From the NCBI GenBank assembly GCA_036746695.1, contig DAIODP010000001.1:1860001-1924000 (forward strand): a DNA stretch of 64,000 bases. The letters are read 5' to 3'. Made by a program: the position numbers and the translations under genes. Source of the stretch: UBA3006 sp036746695 (GTDB lineage Bacteria; Actinomycetota; Acidimicrobiia; Acidimicrobiales; Ilumatobacteraceae). Shown piece after piece: positions 41,213 to 49,968 of the stretch (position 1 is the first letter of the stretch; every line of letters begins with the position of its first letter). The notes beneath the pieces were generated by a model. That model was not told where the DNA came from, did not search any database, and worked only from the letters and a program-made list of their open reading frames with translations.

Positions 41213-42310
41213 ATGAGAATTGTCGTAAAAATTGGAACTTCATCGGTGACCGATGAGCGAGGCAGTATCAAGACTGATGCCATAGCCACGCTTTGCGAGC
41301 AGGTGGCAAGACTGCGAGCAGACAACCACGAAGTGGTTGTTGTTACTTCCGGCGCTGTCGCTGGCGGTGTTGCGGCGCTGGGTATGAAACATCGACCAAC
41401 GGACACGCTTACCTTGCAAGCGCTTGCAGCGGTTGGGCAGAGCCTGTTAATGAACGAATACAACAAACATTTGGCGAAGCACGACCTCATCGGTGCTCAG
41501 GTGCTGCTGGTGCCAAACGACTTCATCGATCGAACGCAATACCTTCACGCCCGAAGCACGCTTGTCCGGCTAATGGAGTTGGGCTGCGTACCGATCATTA
41601 ACGAGAACGACGCCATCGCTAGCGATGAAATACGTTTCGGCGACAACGACCGCATTGCGGCACTTGTTTCGCACAATATCGGAGCGGATGTTTTGGTTCT
41701 GTTGACAGATATCGCGGGGCTGTACACGGCCGATCCATCAACGGATAGCACGGCGGTGTTCGTTGAAGAGGTTGCTGCTGACGACGAACTGCTTACAGTT
41801 CATGCCGGAAGCACTGGCTCAGCTCGCGGTAGCGGTGGAATGGCCTCGAAGTTGTCGGCTGCGCGAATTGCTTCTTGGTCAGGGGTGCGTACGGTAATTG
41901 CAAGCGCTACCCGCGATGATGTCCTGCAACAAGCAATCGTTGCTGCCCCCGGCGCCGGTACACAATTTCTGCCGCACAACCGTAATTTGTCCGCACGTAA
42001 ATTGTGGATTGCGTTTGCAGCACAAAACAGCGGCAGTGTCGTAGTAGATGACGGTGCGAAAAGCGCCTTAATCGAGCGAAACACTTCGCTCTTGCACGCA
42101 GGAATTGTTGAGGTACACGGTGACTTCGTTGCAGGAGACACGGTAGAAATCAAGGATGTGCGTGACGAGGTTTTTGCGCGCGGAATGGTTTCGGTCGATG
42201 CCGTTCAAGCAAGTGCTGCAGCAGGTCGACACAGCTCCGAACTACCCGATGGCGTTGGTGCCGAGTTGGTTCACCGAGACGATTTAGTCATTTTGCTCAA
42301 CACAAAATGA
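41213..42310 (+). CDS. proB: Glutamate 5-kinase
   Basis: A 365-residue protein: amino acid kinase domain (VVKIGTSSVTD, VTSGAVAGGVAALGM, PIINENDAIASDEIRFGDND, and GSARGSGGMASKLSAARIA) followed by a C-terminal PUA domain (about 275-355). It phosphorylates glutamate in the first step of proline synthesis. In-frame coupling to obg (2-nt gap) is a common arrangement. Its last 40 bp overlap the convergent murJ gene. Confidence 0.96.
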   Translation: MRIVVKIGTSSVTDERGSIKTDAIATLCEQVARLRADNHEVVVVTSGAVAGGVAALGMKHRPTDTLTLQALAAVGQSLLMNEYNKHLAKHDLIGAQVLLVPNDFIDRTQYLHARSTLVRLMELGCVPIINENDAIASDEIRFGDNDRIAALVSHNIGADVLVLLTDIAGLYTADPSTDSTAVFVEEVAADDELLTVHAGSTGSARGSGGMASKLSAARIASWSGVRTVIASATRDDVLQQAIVAAPGAGTQFLPHNRNLSARKLWIAFAAQNSGSVVVDDGAKSALIERNTSLLHAGIVEVHGDFVAGDTVEIKDVRDEVFARGMVSVDAVQASAAAGRHSSELPDGVGAELVHRDDLVILLNTK

Positions 42311-43866
42311 CGGATGTCTGGCGCGCCAAAGGCCAGCAAACTGATCACGTAAACCAGTAGCCCAAGAAGCGAGCTAAGAAGAACTCGAATTAGCGCACCT
42401 GCACCTACGTTCGAGCCAATAATCCCGCTGGCGAATCGGACAACAATTGCCATCAACGCGGCAGCGCCGACAATTCGAAGTATTGAAACGAGTAGTGGTG
42501 CGAGTTGCAGTGAAGGAGTTGATCGGTGCAATACGGCGAGAGCTATAGCTGCCGATACTAGGTAGGCAAGTGAGAATGCCATTCCTAAACCGAGAACATC
42601 AAATCGGTCCACGAGCAGCAGCGCAAATATGATGTTCAGAGCATTTTCAATGAGATTGATGAAGAACGGTGTGCGGGTGTCGTTGCGGGCATAAAAACCT
42701 CGAAGCACAAAGAGATAGACGGAAAAGCCAGCAACTCCTAGAGCAAGCCCCGACAGTGCACGGGCAGTATTGGTGGTGGCGGTTGCATCAAAGTTTCCGT
42801 GCTGCAGCAACACAGCAACAGTTGGACGCGCTAGAAGGAATAGCCCAACTGCCGCCGGAATGGTGAGCATTGCCGTATAGCGAATTCCATCGCTCATTCG
42901 ACGAGCGAAGGTTGGCTCGTTGTTGGCGTGGATCAGCCTGGACAATTCGGGCACGAAGGTAGTGGCAAGCGAAACGGCAAGTAAGCCGTGAGGAAGTTGG
43001 AAAATGATGAACGCCTTGGCGTAGGCGTCGACCCAGCCGCTTCCGGGCGATGCCAGGTTCTTAATCACTACGAGAGCTATCTGATTGGCAACAACATAAC
43101 CAAGTGTCCAAGTAGACAGTCGAACAAGGCGCGCTACAGCCGGGTGTCGAAATTGTGGCTTCAACGAGATTCGAATCCCACTTTTACGCACTGCCAGCAA
43201 TTGGGTGAGCGCCATTATTGCAACGCCTGCTGTTGTGCTGAGGCCAAGTGTCCACAACAGCGAGCTATTTGATACGACTTCGCCTATTTGGGGAGGGGAC
43301 TCGGCTCCGACCGAAGGGATGTACAAAAGAAACGCAATTGCAACGATGTTGGCAAGAGCAGGCGACCATGCTGCAGCAAAAAACTGACGTCGCGCATTGA
43401 GCAGTGCCGAAGTTATTGCGCTGATTCCGTAAAAGAAGATCTGGACCAGAAAAATTCTTGTAAGGGCTGTGCCGGCTTCTCGGTAGGCATCCGCATCTAC
43501 TGCACTTGACGGGTTGAGTGAGAACAGGTGGAAAATTGCAGGAGCCGCTAAGACGGCCACAACGGTGATGGACACCAGCACATACAAGGCGGTGCTGGCA
43601 ATGGCGTCAATGTCGTTGCTTTTTTGGTTGTTGGTATTTTCGTTGTCGACGAGCCGCGCGAAGAAGGGGACAAGGCTGGCGGAAAGCACTCCACCGATGA
43701 ATAACTCGTAGATGGCATTGGGGGCGTTATTCGCGCCATCGAATGCATCGGCCAACGCGGTTTGGCCGATGACCATGCCGAAAATCACAATGCGCACAAG
43801 TCCCGTGATGCGTGAGACTGCGGTGCCAGAAGCAACGACGAGATTCGATCGAATAAGACCGGCCAT
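42271..43866 (-). CDS. murJ: Lipid II flippase MurJ (MviN)
   Basis: A 531-residue MOP-superfamily membrane protein with about 14 TM segments: SGTAVSRITGLVRIVIFGMV at the N-terminus, SASLVPFFARLVDNEN, and RLIHANNEPTFARRMSDGIR in the middle are the conserved family blocks. It flips lipid II for cell-wall growth. ATG at 43866; a GTG at 43872 stands 5 nt behind TACGAT (43878-43883, minus) and might be the true, leaderless start. The 3' end overlaps proB by 40 bp. Confidence 0.93.
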   Translation of the reverse strand: MAGLIRSNLVVASGTAVSRITGLVRIVIFGMVIGQTALADAFDGANNAPNAIYELFIGGVLSASLVPFFARLVDNENTNNQKSNDIDAIASTALYVLVSITVVAVLAAPAIFHLFSLNPSSAVDADAYREAGTALTRIFLVQIFFYGISAITSALLNARRQFFAAAWSPALANIVAIAFLLYIPSVGAESPPQIGEVVSNSSLLWTLGLSTTAGVAIMALTQLLAVRKSGIRISLKPQFRHPAVARLVRLSTWTLGYVVANQIALVVIKNLASPGSGWVDAYAKAFIIFQLPHGLLAVSLATTFVPELSRLIHANNEPTFARRMSDGIRYTAMLTIPAAVGLFLLARPTVAVLLQHGNFDATATTNTARALSGLALGVAGFSVYLFVLRGFYARNDTRTPFFINLIENALNIIFALLLVDRFDVLGLGMAFSLAYLVSAAIALAVLHRSTPSLQLAPLLVSILRIVGAAALMAIVVRFASGIIGSNVGAGALIRVLLSSLLGLLVYVISLLAFGAPDIRHFVLSKMTKSSR

Positions 43867-43931
43867 GAGCACTCATCATCGTAGGGGTTTGGATCGGAGT
43901 GGCGGCGGGATCAAGCACTAAGGTTGCCCGA

Positions 43932-44798
43932 ATGGAAAGCCGATTTGAGTCAGTTCAGCAGGTGCGAGACGGTCTAAAGGAAGTCAACTATTTGGCTGAC
44001 GACGGCATCGCTGGTGTGGTCTATCTAGCGCAACGGCTTGGGAAGCCAATTCTCGTCGAGGGCCCAGCCGGAACGGGAAAGACGCAGTTGGCAAAGAGCG
44101 TCGCAGATATGACGGGCGCCCGTCTCATTCGTCTGCAGTGTTATGAAGGTCTCGACGAGTCGAAGGCACTCTACGAATGGAACTACAAGAAGCAGTTGCT
44201 GCGCATTCAAGCCGACAAATCGAGCGACTCTTGGAGCGAAGTTCACGACGACATTTTCTCGCATGAGTTTTTGCTCACTCGGCCCTTGCTTGAGGCAATT
44301 AGCAGCGAAGATCCAGTAGTTCTTTTGATTGACGAAGTAGACCGTGTCGAAATCGAGACTGAGGCATTGCTGCTCGAAATTCTCTCGGAGTATCAAGTGT
44401 CAATTCCCGAACTTGGAACCATCACGGCAAAGCAGATCCCGATGGTTTTCCTCACGTCGAACAACACACGCGAATTGTCCGAAGCGCTTAAGCGCCGCTG
44501 CCTGTTCCTGCACATCGACTACCCAGACATGGAACGCGAAAAAGAAATTGTTCTCACGAAGGTTCCCGACATCACTCAAAATCTTGCCGACCAAATCGCA
44601 CGAATTGTGCGAAGCATTCGGCAGTTGGATTTGAAGAAGGCACCATCGGTCAGCGAAACGCTCGACTGGGCCCGAACATTGATGTTGCTCGGTATCGAAC
44701 ACATCGATGCTCAAGAGGCAAAAGAGACTCTCCACATCCTGCTCAAATACCAAACCGACATTGCCAAAGCGGCGAAGGAACTGTCGGTCGACAAGTGA
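43932..44798 (+). CDS. MoxR-family AAA+ ATPase
   Basis: A 288-residue AAA+ protein: VEGPAGTGKTQLAKSVADM (Walker A), VVLLIDEVDRVEIETEALLL (Walker B) and TSNNTRELSEALKRRCLFLH (sensor 1 and Arg finger). MoxR ATPases act as chaperones, usually with a VWA protein, to insert metals or mature enzyme complexes; here the VWA gene follows 8 nt downstream. TAAGGT at 43919-43924 is 7 nt before the ATG (leaderless). A GTG at 43899 would add 11 residues and is less likely. Confidence 0.92.
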   Translation: MESRFESVQQVRDGLKEVNYLADDGIAGVVYLAQRLGKPILVEGPAGTGKTQLAKSVADMTGARLIRLQCYEGLDESKALYEWNYKKQLLRIQADKSSDSWSEVHDDIFSHEFLLTRPLLEAISSEDPVVLLIDEVDRVEIETEALLLEILSEYQVSIPELGTITAKQIPMVFLTSNNTRELSEALKRRCLFLHIDYPDMEREKEIVLTKVPDITQNLADQIARIVRSIRQLDLKKAPSVSETLDWARTLMLLGIEHIDAQEAKETLHILLKYQTDIAKAAKELSVDK

Positions 44799-44806
44799 TC
44801 TGAACC

Positions 44807-46249
44807 ATGCCCGTCCTTGACTTGATGTCGGGTTTTATTGTCGAACTGCGCAACGCAGGGCTTCCGGTCAGCCTGACCGAGAACCTCGACGCAATGGAAG
44901 CGGTGAAAGAGATCCCTCTCGAGGATCGTCAAGCGTTCAAATACGCATTGGGCGCAACCCTCGTCAAGAGCAATTCGCACTGGCGTGCGTTTGAAACCAT
45001 CTTCGAGGTCTATTTCTCTCTTCGCGGGGCGGAGTACAACATTGTCGATGGAGAGTCCGATACGCCCGGCGAACTTGGCCGTGACGAACAAGACTCGCAG
45101 CAACCGGGCGAAGGCCGTGGGCAAAGCGGAGGAATGGACGGGCTTACCCCCGAGGAACTCGCACAAATGCTGATGCAGGCATTGATGAACGGCGACCAGG
45201 CCATGATGCGCGCGTTGGCCAAGCAAGCGGTGCAGCGTTTCGCGGGAATGGAGCCCGGCCGGCCAGTGGGCGGAACCTATTACTTGTACCGCACGTTGCG
45301 CAATCTTGATTTAGACAACATGCTCGAGAAGCTGATGCAAGCAAATAAAGACTCGGCGCAGCAGGACCTCACAAAACTTGAGGAACGTCTGGAAAAAGAT
45401 GAATTTGAGAGCCGCATAGAACAGTTCAAGCAAGAAGTTGAAGCCGAAATCCGACGCAAGTTAGTAGCCGATCGCGGTGCGGAAGCCATGGCAAAGACTC
45501 TTCGAAAGCCACTTCCCGAGGATGTGGATTTCATGCATGCAAGCCGAGACGAGATGCAGAGCCTGAAAAAGGCGTTGCAACCGCTCACTCGTAAACTTGC
45601 AGCACGGCTGGCGCGTAAGCGCAGGCATGGCCGAAAAGGCCCGCTGGATTTCCGAAACACAGTTCGCCATTCGCTCAGTTATGGCGGCGTACCCGCAGAT
45701 CCAAAGTTCAAATATCCGCGCCCAGCCAAACCCGAATTGATGGTTGTCGCCGACATTTCGGGAAGCGTCGCTGCGTTTGCACGCTTCACGCTGATGCTTG
45801 TCTATGCAATCCAGGGCCAGTTTTCCAAAGTGCGATCATTCGTATTTATCGATGGTCTCGATGAAGTGACCAGTTATTTCAAAAACACCGAAGACATTAG
45901 CGAAGCAATCCATCGAGTAAACACCGAGGCCGATGTGGTGTGGGTGGACGGTCATAGTGACTACGGCCATGCATTTGAAGTTTTCTGGGAGAAATACGGC
46001 AAGGACATCAATGCAAAAACGACGATCTTGCTCCTCGGTGATGCACGAAATAATTACCATGCAGCGCAATCTTGGGTAGTTAAGGAAATGCAAAAACGAG
46101 GCCGACACGTGTATTGGCTAAATCCCGAGCCGAAGAGTTACTGGAATACCGGAGATTCGATCGTGGGCGAGTACGGCACGTACACCGACGGTGTTTACGA
46201 ATGCCGCAACTTGAGGCAGCTGGAAGGCTTTGTCGAGAAGCTTGTATGA
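44807..46249 (+). CDS. VWA-domain protein, CoxE-like
   Basis: A 480-residue protein of the CoxE-like VWA group. The N-terminal helical part (MDLMSGFIVELRNAGLPVSL-like start, then acidic linker ESDTPGELGRDEQDSQQPGE) is followed by a charged coiled coil (about 180-260) and a VWA domain with the MIDAS pattern ELMVVADISGSVAAFARFTL. CoxE with the MoxR-like CoxD matures carbon monoxide dehydrogenase in other bacteria, but no cox structural genes are near, so the client here is unknown. Its stop overlaps the next start (ATGA). Confidence 0.88.
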   Translation: MPVLDLMSGFIVELRNAGLPVSLTENLDAMEAVKEIPLEDRQAFKYALGATLVKSNSHWRAFETIFEVYFSLRGAEYNIVDGESDTPGELGRDEQDSQQPGEGRGQSGGMDGLTPEELAQMLMQALMNGDQAMMRALAKQAVQRFAGMEPGRPVGGTYYLYRTLRNLDLDNMLEKLMQANKDSAQQDLTKLEERLEKDEFESRIEQFKQEVEAEIRRKLVADRGAEAMAKTLRKPLPEDVDFMHASRDEMQSLKKALQPLTRKLAARLARKRRHGRKGPLDFRNTVRHSLSYGGVPADPKFKYPRPAKPELMVVADISGSVAAFARFTLMLVYAIQGQFSKVRSFVFIDGLDEVTSYFKNTEDISEAIHRVNTEADVVWVDGHSDYGHAFEVFWEKYGKDINAKTTILLLGDARNNYHAAQSWVVKEMQKRGRHVYWLNPEPKSYWNTGDSIVGEYGTYTDGVYECRNLRQLEGFVEKLV

Positions 46250-46899
46250 GTAAAACACGAATCGTCTTGGTTCGTCACGGCGAATCGAATGTCACTGTTC
46301 AACGTGTATTGGGAGGCCCGCGCACGTGCAGTGGCTTGTCTGATTTAGGAAAATTGCAAGCCGAACGGTTGCGCGATCGTCTTGCAAACACCCAAGAACT
46401 GCAATGCGATGTGTTGTATTCAAGTGGCTACCCACGAGCAAAAGAAACTGCCGAAATCATTGCACCTTCCCTTTCCGGCCTGTCCATCAATATCGACACA
46501 CGATTCGGCGAGCACGACCCGGGCCCAGAATGCGACGGGCTCACGTTCGCGGAATTTGTTCGACGCCATGGTTCCCCAGACTGGGGCGGCGATCCCCACG
46601 CCGAGTTTTTCCCAGGTGGCGAGACCATCGCCCAATTTCATCAAAGGGTGTACTCGGGTTTGGATGCCGTTGTTTCTCAGCACTTCGGCAAGACAGTGGT
46701 AGTTGCGTGCCATGGAGGCGTGGTGGACGCGATTCTTCGACGAACCATGCGTACTCCACAAACTGGAGCGTTTGAGGTGCACACCAAAAACTGTTCGCTC
46801 ACCGAGATTGCAGAGATTCGTGCTGGGCATTGGGCGTTATTGCGGTACAACGACCACTCGCATCTTCATGGCCTGCCGGTTGCAACAAATATCGATTAA
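46246..46899 (+). CDS. Histidine phosphatase (phosphoglycerate mutase-like) family protein
   Basis: A 217-residue protein with the RHGE motif IVLVRHGESNVTVQRVLGG (catalytic His), SGYPRAKETAEIIA (Arg) and VACHGGVVDAILRR (second His). The superfamily covers phosphoglycerate mutases, phosphatases of cofactors and sugar phosphates; length and Gly-rich loop suit a phosphatase. ATG at 46246 overlaps the VWA stop by 4 nt, so it is translated with the MoxR-VWA pair. Substrate unknown. Confidence 0.88.
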   Translation: MSKTRIVLVRHGESNVTVQRVLGGPRTCSGLSDLGKLQAERLRDRLANTQELQCDVLYSSGYPRAKETAEIIAPSLSGLSINIDTRFGEHDPGPECDGLTFAEFVRRHGSPDWGGDPHAEFFPGGETIAQFHQRVYSGLDAVVSQHFGKTVVVACHGGVVDAILRRTMRTPQTGAFEVHTKNCSLTEIAEIRAGHWALLRYNDHSHLHGLPVATNID

Positions 46900-46908
46900 C
46901 CGATCAAC

Positions 46909-48348
46909 ATGATCTCTCCGAATCTTCCAATAGTGGTGATCGGTGCAGGGGCGGCAGGTGCAGTTGTTGCATCAAGATTGTCGGAAAATAGGCAACAGTC
47001 CGTTTTGCTTCTAGAGGCTGGGCCCGACGCCGAGTCTTTCCAGGAGCCAGGTGGTATTCGGTCGTCCAATTTCCTGCAGGCCCTGCAAGTTGCAGAACGA
47101 ACTTTTGAAGATTTGTATGTGCAACGCACTGCGCTGCAAGGTTCGGTTTGGTACCCAAGAGGCCGTGGAATGGGCGGTAGCACTGCGGTTAACGCAATGG
47201 TGGCAATGGCGGGCATGGCGGAGGACTTTGAACGTTGGAAGCATCATCACGGTTGTAACGGGTGGGGTTGGAGCGATGTTGGCCCGGTGTTTGCATCGTT
47301 GCCATTTGTGACGACAACAGTCGACGAGTCGGATTGGGGTGTGATCGATTCGGCGTTAGTCGAGGCGCTGACCGCTATGGGCGTCTCCCGTAACGATCAC
47401 CTTTCGTCAGACTCGCAAACGGCTGAAGCGGTGGGTGCAGCGACGTTGCTATTTGATGGAAAGCAGCGATGTTCGACGAACGCTGTGTACATGGACGGTG
47501 CAAGAAGCCGACCGAATTTAACGATTAGAGCAAATTGCGAAGTGGATTCAATCGTGATGAACGGCACTCGTGCTGTGGGTGTGAAATTGAGCGATGGCTC
47601 GGTTATCGATGCCTCTGGGGTGGTGTTGTGCGCGGGTGCAATTCATTCGCCCGCGGTGCTGCTACGCAGCAATATTTATAGGCGAGGTATCGGCAAGGGT
47701 CTGAAGGATCATCCCGCGGTTGCTCTGTCGTTGCAGTTGCGCGAAGAAGCACATCAGCGGTTTGCCATTTCTGCTATCTCTCGACTGTCCTCGTCAATTG
47801 GCTCAAGTGACATTCATCTACTTCCGATGAACGCAGTTACCAACAACGACAATAAGAGTGGCGCATTACTGGCGGCAGTGATGGAAGTAACTTCGATCGG
47901 GTCTGTGCAGATAGACAGCAATGGGCGTCCCGAAGTTGATTTCTGTTTGCTATCAACGGAACATGATGTGCAAGTGATGCGTGATGCGGTGGCACGCTCC
48001 CTTCAAGTTCTTGAACAAAAAGCGTTTACCGATGTAGTGAGCGCGACGTATTGCGACAATCTTGGAACTTCTTGCGATTGGCTTGTTGCAGCTCCGACAG
48101 ATCAATTTGATCAATGGATGTTGCAAAACGTCGGTGTCTATGCGCACGCTGGTTGCTCGCTTCGGATGGGGTCAACTGCCGACGATGATGCTGTTGTGGA
48201 TACCGATGGCGCGCTAATCGGCCACCAGGCTGTATGGGTATGTGACGCCTCGATATTCCCCGATTTGCCTCGCGCTAATCCGCAGCTTGCAGTGACAATG
48301 CTTGCGGAGCGCATTGCCCCGCGCATTGCTGGATCGCTGGGTTTGTAG
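46909..48348 (+). CDS. GMC-family FAD oxidoreductase
   Basis: A 479-residue GMC oxidoreductase: VVIGAGAAGAVVASRL (FAD dinucleotide motif), WYPRGRGMGGSTAVNAMVAM (GMC signature 1), GVVLCAGAIHSPAVLLRS (signature 2), and a C-terminal YAHAGCSLRMG His and NPQLAVTMLAERIA Asn. Members oxidise alcohols such as choline or sugars. It follows the histidine phosphatase after 9 nt and abuts the convergent glpK stop with no gap. A somewhat short member; substrate unknown, though glycerol-type alcohols would suit the neighbour. Confidence 0.9.
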   Translation: MISPNLPIVVIGAGAAGAVVASRLSENRQQSVLLLEAGPDAESFQEPGGIRSSNFLQALQVAERTFEDLYVQRTALQGSVWYPRGRGMGGSTAVNAMVAMAGMAEDFERWKHHHGCNGWGWSDVGPVFASLPFVTTTVDESDWGVIDSALVEALTAMGVSRNDHLSSDSQTAEAVGAATLLFDGKQRCSTNAVYMDGARSRPNLTIRANCEVDSIVMNGTRAVGVKLSDGSVIDASGVVLCAGAIHSPAVLLRSNIYRRGIGKGLKDHPAVALSLQLREEAHQRFAISAISRLSSSIGSSDIHLLPMNAVTNNDNKSGALLAAVMEVTSIGSVQIDSNGRPEVDFCLLSTEHDVQVMRDAVARSLQVLEQKAFTDVVSATYCDNLGTSCDWLVAAPTDQFDQWMLQNVGVYAHAGCSLRMGSTADDDAVVDTDGALIGHQAVWVCDASIFPDLPRANPQLAVTMLAERIAPRIAGSLGL

Positions 48349-49827
48349 CTAAGCCCAATTCAGCGAACGCTCAACTGCGCGTCGCCATTGCTGATACCTA
48401 GCGCTTTCGCCACCATTCGGTTCGGGGCGAAAAGTACGCTCGAGTTGCCATGCGGCGGCAACGTCGTTCAGTGATGGCCAGATTCCCTCGGCTAGGCCGG
48501 CAAGGAATGCTGCACCCATTGCGGTTGTTTCAAGTTCTGTTGGGCGCAACACGTCAACGCCAAGTAGGTCGGCTTGCATTTGCAGCATGAAATCCATCAC
48601 TGCGGCACCGCCGTCTACACGCATGTCGCGCACCGTTACTGCTGCAGCACTTGCCATCGCGTCCACCACGTCGCGCGTTTGAAACGTGATTGATTCGACA
48701 ACTGCTCGTGCAATATGGGCCCGCGTGGTTCCACGTGTAATGCCAATAATTGTCCCGCGGGCATTCGGATCCCACCAAGGGCTTCCCAATCCTGTAAACG
48801 CGGGCACCACCACGACGCCGCCCGAGTCGTTGACGCTCTGGGCGAGTGGCCCAACTTCGTGTGCATGTTGAATGATCTGCAGTCCGTCTCGCAACCACTG
48901 AATAGCAGAGCCGGTCACGAAGATCGCGCCCTCGAGGGCATAGGTGGGAGAACCGGTGCCCAAATCCCATGCAACGGTTGTCAGCATCCCATCCGCTGGT
49001 TGCGGACATGTGTTGCCTACGTTCATCAACACAAAACTTCCTGTGCCGTAGGTGTTCTTGCTAGTCCCCACGTCGAAGCAGGCTTGGCCGAAGAGGGCTG
49101 CTTGTTGGTCGCCCGCGATTCCCGAAATGGGGATGCCCTTGGGGATGCCCGCATGTTCCGCAGTCAGCGCGCATCTGCCACTTGATGGAACGACGGTCGG
49201 TAGTGCACTCATTGGAACCTTGAAGAGTTCGCACAGTTCTTTGCTCCAACACATATTTTGGATGTCAAAGAGCATGGTTCGGCTTGCGTTTGTCGCATCA
49301 GTGACAAAGGCTGAACCGCTGGTGAGATTCCAGATGATCCACGAGTCGATCGTTCCGAAAGCAAGGCGATCGTCTACAGGCAGGTTGCCATGAGTGATCA
49401 TCCACTCGATCTTCGATGCAGAAAAGTATGGATCAAGCACTAATCCCGTTGTGGCTCGAACGAGGGGGAGCGCTGGCTCAAGTTCTTGACAGCGCTGCGC
49501 GGTTCGACGATCCTGCCAAACAATCGCTTTGCCGAAAGGTTTGCCGGTTTGTTTGTCCCACGCAACAATCGTTTCCCGTTGATTGGTAATTCCGATCGCG
49601 GCGATTGGCTGGTCGATCTTCTTGATGACATCCGTCAACGTCGCATGGACTGCGCTCCAAATTTCGTTTGCATCGTGTTCGACCCAGCCTGGTTGGGGAA
49701 AATACTGCGGAAATTCCTGGTAGCAGGAGATGGAAGGGCGCCCGTCGGTGAAAACTGCTCGAGCACGCACGCCTGTTGTACCGGCATCGATCGCGATAAC
49801 AACTGGTGTCTGTCTAACTGGCGCCAT
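48349..49827 (-). CDS. glpK: Glycerol kinase
   Basis: A 492-residue FGGY kinase: AIDAGTTGVRARAVF (ATP loop), QDRRTAQRC near residue 100, GIAGDQQAALFGQACF, GTSKNTYGTGSFVLMN (glycerol kinase-type GTGCF-like loop) and AFTGLGSPWWDPNARG. It makes sn-glycerol 3-phosphate. The usual IGVTNQRET motif appears as IGITNQRET. TAATAT (49834-49839, minus) stands 6 nt before the ATG and overlaps the stop codon of the upstream lipoprotein gene. No glpF or glpD is beside it. Confidence 0.95.
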   Translation of the reverse strand: MAPVRQTPVVIAIDAGTTGVRARAVFTDGRPSISCYQEFPQYFPQPGWVEHDANEIWSAVHATLTDVIKKIDQPIAAIGITNQRETIVAWDKQTGKPFGKAIVWQDRRTAQRCQELEPALPLVRATTGLVLDPYFSASKIEWMITHGNLPVDDRLAFGTIDSWIIWNLTSGSAFVTDATNASRTMLFDIQNMCWSKELCELFKVPMSALPTVVPSSGRCALTAEHAGIPKGIPISGIAGDQQAALFGQACFDVGTSKNTYGTGSFVLMNVGNTCPQPADGMLTTVAWDLGTGSPTYALEGAIFVTGSAIQWLRDGLQIIQHAHEVGPLAQSVNDSGGVVVVPAFTGLGSPWWDPNARGTIIGITRGTTRAHIARAVVESITFQTRDVVDAMASAAAVTVRDMRVDGGAAVMDFMLQMQADLLGVDVLRPTELETTAMGAAFLAGLAEGIWPSLNDVAAAWQLERTFRPEPNGGESARYQQWRRAVERSLNWA

Positions 49828-49836
49828 GCCTTGATA

Positions 49837-49968
49837 TTACGGCTGGGAGTTCAATTGGTCTTGTCTGGAAGGATCAATCAGCCTTGGCGAGCGGTCATTT
49901 GAGATACCGCACGAGTTCAGTATGACGGTGAGTACCGAAACAACGAGCAAGTAACGAACGCGTCTCAT
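49837..49968 (-). CDS. 43-residue lipoprotein, resembling the N-terminus of LpqB/GerMN lipoproteins
   Basis: A small frame of 43 codons with a textbook lipoprotein signal: MRRVRYLLVVSVLTVIL then lipobox LNSC-G at residues 17-21. After the Cys the text GISNDRSPRLID resembles the start of the large GerMN-domain lipoprotein (LpqB) that follows mtrB in actinobacteria, but a TAA ends it after about 24 mature residues. The ATG overlaps the sensor-kinase stop (ATGA), as expected for that operon position. Either a shrunken remnant of LpqB or a genuine mini-lipoprotein. The glpK -10 overlaps its stop. Confidence 0.6.
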   Translation of the reverse strand: MRRVRYLLVVSVLTVILNSCGISNDRSPRLIDPSRQDQLNSQP

